NCBI RefSeq assembly: GCF_945859705.1
Contig: NC_079134.1
Coordinates: forward strand, 32,989,136 to 33,053,135
Direction of reading: 5' to 3'
DNA: 64,000 nt
Source of the DNA: Episyrphus balteatus
Taxonomy: Eukaryota; Arthropoda; Insecta; Diptera; Syrphidae
Shown here one piece after another: positions 13,218 through 24,262 of the stretch. Position 1 is the stretch's first letter, and the number at the start of each line of letters is the position of its first letter. The notes below the pieces were generated by a model. It searched no databases. It saw only the letters and a list, made by a program, of their open reading frames with translations, and was not told the origin of the DNA. The position numbers were made by a program, and so were the translations under genes.

Positions 13218-13647
13218 CACAGAGAAAAATAGACCACATAAAATAGAACAAAAACAATAAGATTTCTCTATGGTTTTCATCCAAGAAGGAAACCTTATTA
13301 AAACAATCGGGTTTTCCTTATTGTTTTAAAATCTGCAAAAAAATAAAAAAAACGATGACCAGGCTGGGAATCGAACTGGAGACTTCAAATCATTAGTCGC
13401 CCACCTTACCACCTGAACCAACCTACCATGAAATTATTGATCGCGATTTTTGTTCTAGTGCTAAGTTGCAAAAAAAATCAACTTTTCAGTCAAATTTTAA
13501 TAAGATTTTCTCTATAAAAATAATAAGAAATTTCCTTAAAAAAACCTTATTAATCGTTGATTTTAATAAGATTTCCTTATGAAATGTATGGACGGTAAAA
13601 CAATATGGCAATCTGTTAGTTTTTAGCGGGTCATATTTTTCTCTGTG
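13218..13647. mobile_element. 430-bp MITE with CACAGAGAAAAATA ends
   Basis: Left end CACAGAGAAAAATAGACC; right end GGTCATATTTTTCTCTGTG. TA flanks both sides (13216-13217 and 13648-13649). The right arm of the surrounding palindrome carries the uninterrupted site (AATAAG-TA-TATTATGG in reverse complement at about 16795-16811), so element limits and target duplication are proved by an internal empty site. The interior has hairpins built on AAGGAAACCTTATTAAAAC and a tRNA-like segment. Confidence 0.88.
13367..13420 (-). other. tRNA-like A-box and B-box pair inside the MITE
   Basis: On the minus strand TGGTTCAGGTGG (13409-13420) fits the pol III A-box consensus TRGYNNARNNGG at every position, and AGTTCGATTCC (13367-13377) fits the B box GGTTCGANTCC at 10 of 11. 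The spacing of about 31 bases is tRNA-like. The T stem does not pair (TCCAG against CCCAG), so this is not a functional tRNA. It may be a tRNA-derived SINE head or a chance pair. No terminator was assigned. Confidence 0.35.
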
Positions 13648-13799
13648 TATATTATGGTGAATCTCATGATGGTCAATGTCAGTCATATAGTTGGTATTAG
13701 AGGCTGCATTTTTTGTATAAAAAGTACTAATTTTTGAGGGAAAAAAGTATTTTGACAAACGTTCTTTTTCAACGTTGGTAAGGTAAGGTAATGCATTTT

Positions 13800-14062
13800 G
13801 CGTGTTTCAAGCACGTATACAACTGACAGAGTTATTAAGGCTCCGATTTGTAAAAAATTGGACAAAACGGCGGAACTTAACATCGAAATTAGTGCATCTT
13901 CTGTTGCAAGTCATAATTTCGGTGTGTCTGTTAAAAGATCTGTGGAGAACTGAATTTATCACGGGTAACTAAAAATTACCAAATATGACAACACTAAAAT
14001 ATAATTATCCTATGCAAAATTTACACGAATGGACAAAAAAATGAAAAAATGCATTAAAAAAT
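13800..14062 (+). pseudogene. Decayed Tc1-type transposase N-terminal region, left arm
   Basis: Read forward, one frame gives TDRVIKAPICKKLDKTAELN, followed by an ISAS...GVSVKRSV stretch. This resembles the paired-like helix-turn-helix region of Tc1 transposases (DR.I...KK...TA.EL...SVSVRTVRRRL). About 25 codons further on, a shifted frame gives YAKFTRMDKKMKK and LHEWTKK, resembling the segment ahead of the first catalytic Asp (FA..H..WT...W). Stops and frameshifts break it. The family call rests on motif resemblance plus the Tc1-like TIRs. Confidence 0.55.
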
Positions 14063-14065
14063 AAA

Positions 14066-15806
14066 TTGCACGACTGGGGTCGCACGTACTTGCTCTTATG
14101 CTTAAAGTAACTAGTAATAATGTTAAAGCTTTTTATTCAAGAAATTTAAAATTTGATATTTGGAAGAATTTCGTAAGTACACCGAAAAAAAATTTGATAA
14201 TAACAGCTATCAAATTAACATTTTTCAGTGACAAAAGTCGTCCAACAATTAAAATATCAATTTTTATATTTTATCATATCATTTTGACATTTTTTAATTT
14301 CAGGTGGGATAGTGAAAATCTCACTTTGACAATTAAAATATCATTTCGACATTTTTTTAAGTTTAAGTGGATAGTGAAAATTTCACTTTGAAAATTAAAA
14401 TATCAATGTTGACTAGATTTTACGTTTTAGTTTATTAAAATGAAACCTATTTCTTTCCTTTTCATTTTTATTATTTTTATTATTTTAAGAATTTTCTTTC
14501 TTTTTTCAAAAAATTACTGAAAGGGAATATTCTTTACAAAATAATGGTGATATTATTTTTTCTATTATAGGTGATATAATTGTTTTGTTATTTTCTCCCA
14601 AACTATGTGAAGTAAAATCTTAGTGCCGATCAAATTTTCTCAGTTAATCATACATTTTACTTCGAAAAAACACAAAGCGACTTTAAATTAGTAGACATTA
14701 AGAATTTTTTATTTAATATTTTTCAATAATTTGGAATGAGAAATTGATATGAAAAAATGATAATAAAATATCAAAAAAAAATTCCAAAATGTGACATTTA
14801 AATATCATCCTGATAATAAAAATGTTGTTTTAACATTTTAAATATCATAAAACACATTTTATAGAGCATTTTTGGCTGATATTTAAAAAATGTAAATTTG
14901 ATATTTAAAAAATGTTAAATTGATATTGTTTTTTTTTTTCGGTGTAGTATAAAAAAATTAAATCTGTTTTTATAATTAATAAAACTCCGTTTTAAATTAT
15001 CTTAAAAAAAAAAACAAATATGCCATTTTATTTCTTGTATAAAAAGTTATTTTTAGAAAAAAATTTTCGAAAATTGTAGGAGCCGTTTTTTAAAAAAATA
15101 ATTTTTTATGTATAAAAATTTTTAACATTTTTCAAAAAAAAAGTTGGTATGCCATTTTGAAGAAAAAATTAATGTTCACATAAAAACTAAATTTCAAAAT
15201 TTTTCATTGATCCGTTTTCAAAAAATTGATTTTTCAAAAAAAAATTTTGAAATATTTTTTAAAAATCCAAAAATGCGTTTTTTGAAAATTTTCTAAAATT
15301 TTAATATTATCTTTACTTACACACGTTTGTATAAAAATTTTCATTTAAATCGGGTTAATTTTGTACGAAATATTCAGAAACGAAAAAAACCGTTCTATGA
15401 CAGGTACCGTTAATAACGGTACAAAAAATATTTTTTTTATTTAAAAAGTTGGCTCTTATGTGTAGTACTACACACAAAAATTTTAATCAAAATCGTTAGA
15501 GCCGTTTTTGAAAAAAATCAACTTTTCTATTTCCGTTATATGGCAGGTACCGTTAGTTTTGGTCAAAAAAAAAAAATTTCAATTTCCCCTCTAGGGAATC
15601 ACCAAAAACTGCTAACTACCAAGTTTGAAGAAAATCACTTCACTCGTTTAGGCTGCAGCTTCAGATAGAGACAGACACACAGACAGACAGAATTGCCGGA
15701 CCCACTTTTTTGGCATTCTCCATCATCGTAATGTCATGTAAAATTGTTATCTCGAGTTCGATTTTTTTTACGAATCCTAAACTTGCCCTATAGTACCTAT
15801 ATCGCA
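14066..15806. mobile_element. 1.74-kb insertion in left palindrome arm
   Basis: The palindrome's right arm reads continuously through an A9 tract (about 16387-16395), where the left arm is interrupted. The insert begins near TAAATTGCACGACTGGGG and ends near CCTATATCGCAAGTAAA. Clear TIRs are not seen. It includes a MITE (14180-14944), a CAGGTACCGTTA-type repeat shared with about 33490 and 61190, and a GACAGACAGA microsatellite followed by ATTGCCGGACCCAC near 15690. It has no intact gene. Confidence 0.6.
14180..14944. mobile_element. 765-bp MITE with CACCGAAAAAAAA ends
   Basis: Left end TA-CACCGAAAAAAAA; right end TTTTTTTTTTCGGTG-TA, with TA on both sides (14178-14179 and 14945-14946). The interior is dominated by degenerate ATTAAAATATCA and TTTGATATT units in both orientations. 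No coding capacity. It is nested inside the 14066-15806 insertion. Confidence 0.65.
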
Positions 15807-16387
15807 AGTAAAAAGAGACGCATTTTGAGAAATTCACTTTAAATCCGGAATGACTGCAAAAAGTCTGGATTTGGAAATGCCATTCTCTTATCAAAAACTT
15901 TGTGAGCAAAAGTTCCCTTTACAGGAAAGCTCGAAGAAGACAATTTTACCATGTTTATGGGGAGATAATACAGTATTTATCTCATAAAACAAAAATCGAA
16001 AAAAATTGAATTCTCAAAGGAACATATTGGTATGCTTCTTTCATTCAAAAAACAAAGTTTCATGGACCACATTCTCACAAATTTCTATCTCAATGATCCG
16101 GGAAACGCAAAGGAACTGTTGAAACTCCGTAAAAATTTGGTCAAGTTTGTTCCAGAAGCGAAAAGCACAACAACATGTCCCTTTGAGAATTCGATTTTTT
16201 TTAAATTTTTTTTTTATGAGATAAGTACTGTATTATCTCCCCATAAACATGGTAAAATTGTCTTCTTCGAGCTTTCCTGTAAAGGGAACTTTTGCTCACA
16301 AAGTTTTTGATAAGAGAATGGCATTTCCAAATCCAGACTTTTTGCAGTCATTCCGGATTTAAAGTGAATTCCTCAAAATGCGTCTCT

Positions 16388-16650
16388 TTTTTTTTAATGC
16401 ATTTTTTCTTTTTTTTGTTTATCGTGTAAATTTTGCATAGGATAATTATATTTTAGTGTTGTCATATTTGGTAATTTTTAGTTTCCCGTGATAAATTCAG
16501 TTCTCCACAGATCTTTTAACAGACACACCGAAATTATGACTTGCAACAGAAGATGCACTAATTTCGATGTTAAGTTCCGCCGTTTTGTCCAATTTTTTAC
16601 AAATCGGAGCCTTAATAACTCTGTCAGTTGTATACGTGCTTGAAACACGC
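16388..16650 (-). pseudogene. Decayed Tc1-type transposase N-terminal region, right arm
   Basis: Mirror copy of the relic in the left arm, near-identical over its length, including the same in-frame stop after SVEN. The shared decay shows the inverted duplication happened after the reading frame was already broken, or that the arms have since been homogenised. Confidence 0.55.
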
Positions 16651-16910
16651 AAAATGCATTACCTTACCTTACCAACGTTGAAAAAGAACGTTTGTCAAAA
16701 TACTTTTTTCCCTCAAAAATTAGTACTTTTTATACAAAAAATGCAGCCTCTAATACCAACTATATGACTGACATTGACCATCATGAGATTCACCATAATA
16801 TACTTATTAAATAAACGTCAACTTCCTTATTTAATGTTTAACCGTTATAGATTTTTCTCATCAGTTAAAAAAATGTTAATTTTGTCAAAATACTTTTTCC
16901 GACTATTGTA

Positions 16911-19830
16911 CATTTTCCTAAACGTTCGATAAAAAAGAAAAGGAATTCTTCTTCTGACTCTTGCTCATTTAGTAAAGCCCGTAATACTTCTTTTTTTTCT
17001 TATTTTTTATAGGTACTTTAAAAAGCACTCAGAGCAGTGCAACATGTTCTGAATACAAAATCACTTTAAGAGTGAGTGCATACACAATAATATACAAAAA
17101 GCCAAAAAAAAGTCACAAAAATTACTAAAAATGTTCTAAAAAAGAAAAGTAGTTTTGTTTTTTCAGTCATTTTTTTAATTTTTTCCGACCTTTCTCGTAG
17201 ACCGGGCGGCCACTGCAGAAACGTTCAACTCATCGAGCTAAAGAAAATTTCAAATGGGAATTGAAATTCAAATTCAAATTAGTAGTTACGAAAACCACAG
17301 GTCTTCCCGTCCGCATCCTGGCACGATTGGGGTGGTAAAGTGCATTGTGCATCTTATAGAGTTAAAAGACGATATTGGTGTCAAATTAAAGGTGACATTG
17401 TCAGCAATCAAAATTCAGAGGTCTTTTGGGTGAATGTCTGGCAGTTTTGTGATGCAGCCCGCTCTATAGCTTAAAACTAGACAGAACAACTGAAGTTAGT
17501 TTATTTTTATTTTATTTGGTGTGAAAATTTGATTTGTCTGTAAGCAGGACAACCCAAATTTTAATTTGTGTGCAGTGGATTTAAATATTAAACCTTTCTT
17601 GCGTTTTGGATTTACGAAAATAAAAGAAAAAATGAGGGTAGGTAATTTTAAGGGCAAACATGTATTTTTTCTCTTTATTTTGCATTTGTTTGTTGTTGTT
17701 TTTTTTTTCATAAATAAATTGAAATTTGTGTGTATGCAAACGCAGAGTTTAGTTATTTTGTTAAAATAAATAACGTTCTGTCTTTTTCACTCATTTATCA
17801 TATTTTTTGTAATAAAAAAGTGGAAAAAAAGAAGTATCATACAGGCTTTAAAGACTATACCTATTCAAAAAAAGTTCAATAAATTTTTACATGAAGGTGG
17901 AGATATTTTGGTATAGATTTTATTCGATCGGGCGTTCAAAAATACCTGGAAGTCATGTTCATAATATTCATCAAAGCGAGTGCAACACAGAAAAACTCTT
18001 GTATCTTACCTTCCGGATGGAATACAAGGTGGCCCAATATCTCAAAATAACTCTTATATTGAGTACTACCAACGATGTAAATTTCATGCTCTTATCACAA
18101 ATCGCACAATTGAGCTCTTAAAACTTTTAAACAGAAAATTTGATGTGTATTTGAATATTTTTTTTTTCAGGGTTTCCTTTTAAGAACCTGTCAGGACATA
18201 ACTACTTAAATTGCGTTTTTGACTTCGTAAGATTTTTACGACTGCGAGTCTAGGGCTTTAAAATCTCTTCGCAAAGCTGTTAACTTTTTAATAGAATCCT
18301 TGCACAAAGGTTCTTCTTCAGGTCCCTTGTGAATTCTGCAGTTTTCTGTGTTAAAAATCTCAGTTTCTTCAACAACATTTTAATATTAGTTTAAGTTGCT
18401 GTTCGTGTTCATGCATGTACTTTTTTTGTATGTATGAAGATGTTTTAAATGATATCTTTATCATTCTTCCCAATGATCTCCGTATCTGCAATTTATTTTC
18501 ATCAACTACAATGTTGTAGAGCCAGACACAACATTTTCTTGCAACTTTGTATATGCGCCTACATAAATCCTCTAAGATAATCAAACACAAGTTTGCCTTT
18601 AAATTTGTCTTCTTAACTTTCTTTACAATCAGACTAATGAATTCAAACAGTTTGACACCATAATGACTCCGCATTCATGGCCCACCATAACATTTGTATC
18701 TAACACCCAAGTAACAATATTACAACACACCATGAATCTACATAAAAAAAATAATTCTAGTTCCCGTTCTTTTGGCCATTCTAAATCGTTCCTTAAATCA
18801 CCCTCGCAAAACATTCACCTCTCCAACTTGCGGTGCAACAGGTCTCTCAAGCAATAATAAATTCTCATGTACCATACCGGCCACTACCACCACCATCACC
18901 GCCATAAACCATAAATTTATTTCGCTTACACAACGGTATAACAAGATTTTCCAACAAAAAACAAATTAAAATCTAAAAAAGGGTAAAACCTCTAAACTCT
19001 AAAGCTGCAAAAAAGTAACATTAGACTGCTTTTACACCGTAAAGCACCCACCAATATAAAGTTGCATATACCCCAAATGCAAACGCGCAAACGAACATAC
19101 CTAAAGTACTTAACTTACCAACCAAATCGAACAGACGAGCGAGAGAACTAGGAAACAAGATCCAATCGTTAAGTGGAACGCGAAACGCGAAACGATAAGA
19201 CCTCAGGTGAAACGAAATTAAATATTCGTGATTGGATGATCATCGGTTGATAACAGCAGCAAGCAGCACCACCAGCAGCCACACACACATCTCAAAGTCC
19301 ATCATGCAAAGCAGATGATGATGCGCGCCGGGCGATGATGATGGTCAAGTTCATGAGATCTGATCCAAATCAGGTGTAATAATTCTTTCGAATCACCACA
19401 CATCGTCTCTTTTAATCCTGTCGTCTTCTCTGATGCCAGTGCATCACAAATCCACCATTCACATCAAACTGTTTTCTTTTTGTTACGAGTCTTGAATTTG
19501 AAACCTCCAAATTGAGATCCCAACTATATCTAAGACCATAGAACACAACATATTCACGATTTTTGATTGATCGTGCATTGTAAACTATAAATCCATCGTG
19601 ATACATTGGGGCGATCAGGAGAACTATGGAGAGTTTGGAATCTTTTTTTTGGGGGCTTTGACGACGACGACCATGATGATGACGAGGGGCAAATTAGAGG
19701 TGCATGGGAGAATGTCTGCGAAGAGAGATGAATTTGTCTAACCTGCAGTTCGTTATGCAGACCAAGAGGGCACTCGATCAAGCAATGAGTCAGGGATGCC
19801 AAGCAACTGGTTAAAAGTTTTAAAAAATCA
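16911..19830. other. Unique non-coding stretch
   Basis: No gene recognised. Poly-A/T and short repeats to about 18.2 kb, then more complex unique DNA. The 19.19-19.38 kb part has CAG/CAC-rich and GATGATG-rich runs next to TGATTGGATGATCATCGG, which contains paired TGAT-type cores. It could be regulatory, but nothing proves it. Confidence 0.4.
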
Positions 19831-21760
19831 TCTTATTTTAGAAAATGAGTTAAGACCCATTGCTTTTTAGGGAAAGACCTTAACTTTTTCTTGAATCTCA
19901 AAGACAAATTGATATAATTTTAGCTGGTAGATCCCGATTGGTTAATATTCTAGTCCATGTTTCACTCTTTGGGGACCTAATAACCAACAACAACCTTCTT
20001 CTAAGGCAATCAAAACCGGTTGGCCACTGAGTTTACGGACCAGGACGACTTAAGATGCTTTAATTTAACTACTTATTGTCCCAAAAACCATTTTGGGGTC
20101 CCAAAATAAATTTTCCCTCCTAGAAAATGAGTTAAGACCTTAACTTTTTCTTGAATCTCAAAGACAAATTGATATAATTTTAGCTGGTAGACCCCGATTG
20201 GTTAATATTCTAGTCCATGTTTCACTCTTTGGGGACCTAAAAACCAACTAAATCTGGAGGTCTTAAAAAAAATTCCTTCTTCTAAGGCAATCAAAATAGG
20301 TTGACCACTCAGTTTACGGACCAGGACGAATTAAGATGCTTTAATTTAACTACTTATGGTCCCTTTAACCATTTGTGGGTCCCAAAATAAATTTTCACTC
20401 CTAGAAAATGAGTTAAGACCTTAACTTTTTCTTGAATCTCAAAGGCAAATTGGTAAAACATGAGTTGCTTAACTCACGTTGGTTGAGATACTAGTTCATG
20501 TGAAATTCTTTGGGGACCTAACAACCAACAACTTTTAGGGGTCTCAAAAAATACCATCTTCTAAGGCTAGAAAAAGGGTTTAGGTGACCCGGACGAGATA
20601 GAAGGCTTAACTTGTGACACTAAAATATTTAACAACTTTCTGTGGTCCCAAAATAAATTTTCCCTACTAGAAAATTAGTTAAGACCTTAACTTTTTCTTG
20701 AATCTCAAAGGCAAATTGGTAAAACTTGAGTTGCTAAGCTCAGGTTGGTTGAGATACTAGTTCATGTGAAACTCTTTGGTGACCTAACAACCAACAACTT
20801 TTAGGGTTCTCAAAAAATACCATCTTCTAAGGCTAGAAAAAGAGTTTAATTGACCCGGACGAGATAGAAGCCTTAACTTGTGCCACTAAAATCTTTTACA
20901 ACTTTCTGGGGTCCCAAAATAAATTTTCCCTCCTAGAAAGTGAGTTAAGACCTTAACTTTTCTTGAATCTCAAAGGCAAATTGGTAAAATTTGAGTTGTA
21001 AGTTCACGTTGGTTGAGATACTAGTTCATGTGAAACTCTTTGGTGACCAAACAACCAATAACTTTTAGAGGTCTTAAAAAATACCATCTTCTAAGGCTAG
21101 AAAAAATGTTGGCCAACCAGTTTAGGTGACCCGGACGAGAAAGAAGGGTTAACTTGTGAAACTAAAATCTTTTACAACTGTCTGGGGTCCCAAAATAAAT
21201 TTTAACTCCTAGAAAATGAGTTAAGTACTAAACTTTTTCTTGAATCTCAAAGGCAAATTGGTAAAACTTGAGTTGCTAAGCTCAGGTTGGTTGAGATACT
21301 AGTTCATGTGAAACTCTTTGGTGACCTAACAACCAACAACTTTTAGGGGTCTCAAAAAATACCATCTTCTAAGGCTAGAAAAAGAGTTTAATTGACCCGG
21401 ACGAGATAGAAGCCTTAACTTGTGCCACTAAAATCTTTTAAAACTTTCAGGGGTTAAAAAATAAATTTTCTCTCCTAGAAAATGAGTTAAGACATTAACT
21501 TTTTCTTGAATCTCAAAGGCAAATTGGTAAAACTTGAGTTGCTAAACTCACGTTGGTTGAGATACTAGTTCATGTGAAACTCTTTGGGGACCTAACAACC
21601 AACAACTTTTAGGAGTCTCAAAAAATATCTTCTTCTAATTAAAAAAAAAAAAGTGGCCACCCACTTAAGGTGACCCTTGCGGAATAGGAGGCTTTACATG
21701 TGTCATTACGGTAATTAACAACTTTCTGGGGTCCCAATATAAATTTTCACTCTTAGATAA
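19831..21760 (+). repeat. Tandem array, seven units of 266-283 bp
   Basis: The marker GAAAATGAGTTAAGACC begins units at 19841, 20123, 20404, 20670, 20936, 21212 and 21478, with a truncated eighth at 21756. Periods are therefore about 282, 281, 266, 266, 276, 266 and 278. Each unit also holds TTTTTCTTGAATCTCAAAG, a CTTTGG(G/T)GACCTAA block, ACCCGGACGAGA and GGGGTCCCAAAATAAATTTT. Units 3-7 resemble one another more than units 1-2 do, suggesting local amplification in steps. No frame runs through the array. Confidence 0.93.
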
Positions 21761-22828
21761 AGAAAGAGATGGTAACCCAGAACCAATCTAATCTCGACAA
21801 TAGTCAAATCAATTTCCCGACTAAAGAAGGGTTCACCATGACCAGGACCACTAAGAGGCTCTACTCTGACCATATACCATTGCTGCAACAATTTTCACCA
21901 TACCAACAAACGGGGAAGAGGATATCCAATCTAGAAAAAGGTTCAAACTTAGCGGAGTATGAAGTAATTGAATTTGGAACGACTATGACGACAACAACGA
22001 CTATAGCGACGACCACCATAATATTGATCATGATGATGATGATGATCACACTTCTGGCGGATTTCAGTGATCATATTTTTTTTTTTTTAGAATGGAGAGC
22101 AAAGAGAGGAGATAGCTTCTCTCAAGATATAATCGAGACACAATCAATGTGGCTAGTGTATCCAATATAAGTGAACTGATCTGACCCACGACCTGGCATC
22201 GAGCTTTTTCCAAATCAATAAGTTTACAGCCGGTGGGTGTTGTTTTTTTTTTCTGCTTTATTTGTTTTCATCTATATTGCCAATGTACCGTTTCAAAGAG
22301 AAGAGAATGTCGGTCTTTTATACGAGTAATTGTTTTGATTGGAAGGTTTTTTGTATTGTCGCGACCAGAAGTCGCCAGAGTTCAGAAGATTTATGCGGAA
22401 TGTTTGGATTGCATGGGAAAATTTTGCAAAAAATTATCTAGTGGATATCTAAACAAATTGGAGCTGCAGGTACCTAAAATAAATTGCTTAGTCGTAATCG
22501 GTATAAGAATTCAATTTGTACTTAGTCAAATGTATATTTCATTGATGTTTGAATATTTTCTTTAGATATTGGGAATTCTGTCAGCCAGGGGGCTCGTATT
22601 TTTTTAAGTACTAAATCGAATTCTTAAAATTATAAAACACAAAAAGTAAGACAGATAGCAAAGACCCTATTTTAATCAAGATTTTCAGGTTAACCATATT
22701 CGACTGTTCTTCTCCTCACAGTACAAAAACACATTTCCGGTAAGAATTTATACAGAGCTTAACTTATTAAATATTGCACGATTCTAACGACTATTGCAGA
22801 TCAATTCAGAAGTGTCAATTTATCAGAT
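21761..22828. other. Unique stretch with simple repeats
   Basis: Holds a low-complexity ACGACNACAACGACTA and (ATG)n run at about 21985-22060. An open frame over it (21769-22170) translates mainly to Thr, Met and Ile runs. No gene supported. Confidence 0.45.
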
Positions 22829-22951
22829 AATCATTTTTATCAAAAAACAAAACCGACTTCCATGGATCAAAACAGGGTTTTATGGTTTTTCTTATAGATT
22901 CCATTGCTAAAACTCAACGAAATTGATATGCGGCCACATTGCAGCCATCAG

Positions 22952-24113
22952 CAGTGGCGTATTGAGGGGGGGGCTCAGGGGGCTCAAGCCCCCCCCAAGC
23001 CTTCCAGATCATGTTATTTTTTACCTAATTTCATTGTAATATATATGCTTGACTGAAACTTGTTCGTAAATCTTATAGATTTAGAGGCAGCTCAGATGCT
23101 CGAGCCCCCTCCAAATTCTGAAACGGCTATTTGTGTTTGTTTGAGTAAGAGCCTTAGCTGTAGCTGGGGGTTAGGTGGTTTTTTTTCAGGTTTAAGTCCA
23201 ATTCCAAATTCTTCAGATCACTTTTTAGTATAATACGTACGTCGAATAACATCACCGTTTAGTTTTGCAAAAGTTCTTATGCAATCTCAATAAACACTTT
23301 TTTCAAAAATTATATACTTCTCAAAGCTATTGGAAATAGAAATATTTGATATCTCAAAATCTTAGTGGTCATCATATGTAACTAATGGTTTCTTTCAGCA
23401 AATGCCACTTTGGACTTCGAATTCGGATTAAAAAAGCAACATATTATGAAAAAATATATATTTCGAATTAAACATCTAAAATAATTTAATGGAAAATTAG
23501 TTTCTAGACTTTCACTTTCTGCATTTTTCACTCATTTAAATTTTCTGATCGAATTCAATTCACATTATTTCGGTTTGTAAATTTGGTGCCTTTTTCAATG
23601 AATCTATAATTTTTGGACAAAATATTATCATAACTTATTTGTGTCTCCTAATTTTTTCTTTTGAATTCTTCTTTTTTTCCATTAAAATTGCCGATAAAAT
23701 GGCATCCAGCAGTAATAATTTAACTTCAGAAACAAAATTAAAAAGGATGATCCTTCAGCTATGACAGTTCGAAGCAATTTCGAAGTTTTTGAAATTGATC
23801 CAAATGAAGAATATGATATTTTATTTCACGTGAAATTTAAAAGTGATTTCAATTCACTTTCGGTCGAATTGCGGAACATGGGCGTTTATATCGAAAATGG
23901 TGTTTGTCACACAAGAACTTTGAAAACAGGAGACAGGAGACAGTAGTACGAAGCTGTCGACGTCGAGAGCAGTTAAATGCTACTATACCACTTTCAGTAC
24001 CGCAGCACAGAGCTTCACTCTCGATCAAAGGTGAATATATTATTCGTACCCCTCTAAAAAATGTTTGAAAAATTTTCTAGCCCCCTCCAAATTTTTTTCT
24101 GGATACGCCACTG
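22952..24113. mobile_element. hAT-like element, 8-bp TSD GCCATCAG
   Basis: The ends are CAGTGGCGTATTGAGG and TGGATACGCCACTG, giving TIR CAGTGGCGTA. GCCATCAG directly flanks it at 22944-22951 and 24114-24121. The homologous host repeat at 33801 onwards is uninterrupted at this point, which confirms the boundaries. Subterminal GGGGGGCTC and AAGCCCCCCCC runs are typical of insect hAT relatives. It is 1162 bp long, too short for a transposase, and carries only a broken coding remnant. Confidence 0.9.
23699..23946 (+). pseudogene. Frameshifted coding remnant inside the hAT
   Basis: An ATG-led frame (MASSSNNLTSETKLK) at 23699 breaks by one base in the run AAAATTAAAAAG, and the downstream frame (DDPSAMTVRSNFEVFEID) stays open to a TAG at 23944-23946. 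Codon make-up is protein-like, unlike the flanks. It may be the N-terminal remnant of the element's own protein or captured host sequence. No domain is recognised. Confidence 0.4.
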
Positions 24114-24262
24114 GCCATCAGCTTTAAAATACAAAAAGAATCATCAAAATTGGTTCACTCAGTCCAAAGTTATGAGGTAACAAACAAAAAAAAAATAATA
24201 ATAATTAAAAAAAAAAAAATACTCATGAATTAAATACCTCCTCCTTTTTGGAAGTCGGTAAA

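Larger units (their letters stand above)
13108..16910. mobile_element. Palindromic Tc1-like derivative with later insertions
   Basis: The ends are TA-CAATAGTCGGAAAAAG and its reverse complement, with TA at both outer edges (13108-13109 and 16909-16910). The right arm (about 16175-16910, 735 bp) is continuous. The left arm matches it in three blocks (about 13108-13217, 13650-14065 and 15807-16020) separated by two insertions; summed, the blocks equal the right arm. The original spacer is about 16021-16174. Each arm carries a second inward copy of the terminal motif AAAAAGTATTTTGACAAA (near 13741 and 16696), about 190 bp in from the end once the insertion is removed. This is the IR/DR arrangement of Minos and Sleeping Beauty-type Tc1 elements. 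A relic of Tc1 transposase lies just inside. Confidence 0.8.
22829..24262. mobile_element. ACCGACTTCC element copy 1, split by a hAT
   Basis: The left end contains ACCGACTTCCATGGATCAAA (22852-22871), the right end TTTTTGGAAGTCGGT (to 24259), giving an inverted ACCGACTTCC. The interior GGTTCACTCAGTCCAAAG matches copy 2 at 33777-34022. The body is interrupted by the hAT at 22952-24113. Without it, the element would be about 265 bp. It is a non-autonomous dispersed repeat whose superfamily I cannot assign. Confidence 0.7.

Noticed and set aside
13354..13430. Functional tRNA gene on the minus strand
   Set aside because: A and B boxes match, but the T stem does not pair and no acceptor stem forms.
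13683..13883. 66-codon frame on the minus strand, identical to one at 16567-16767 on the plus strand
   Set aside because: The duplicate frames lie antisense to the Tc1 transposase relic in the two palindrome arms; identity reflects the inverted duplication, not a gene family.
18000..18183. Frame containing a YLPDGIQGG phrase
   Set aside because: Looks protein-like for a few residues but then degenerates, and no family fits.
19831..21760. CRISPR-like regular repeats
   Set aside because: Units of 266-283 bp are tandem and contiguous with no unique spacers, and the DNA is eukaryotic.
21769..22170. 133-codon frame after the tandem array
   Set aside because: Much of it is Thr/Met/Ile runs from ACA and ATG simple repeats; no domain.
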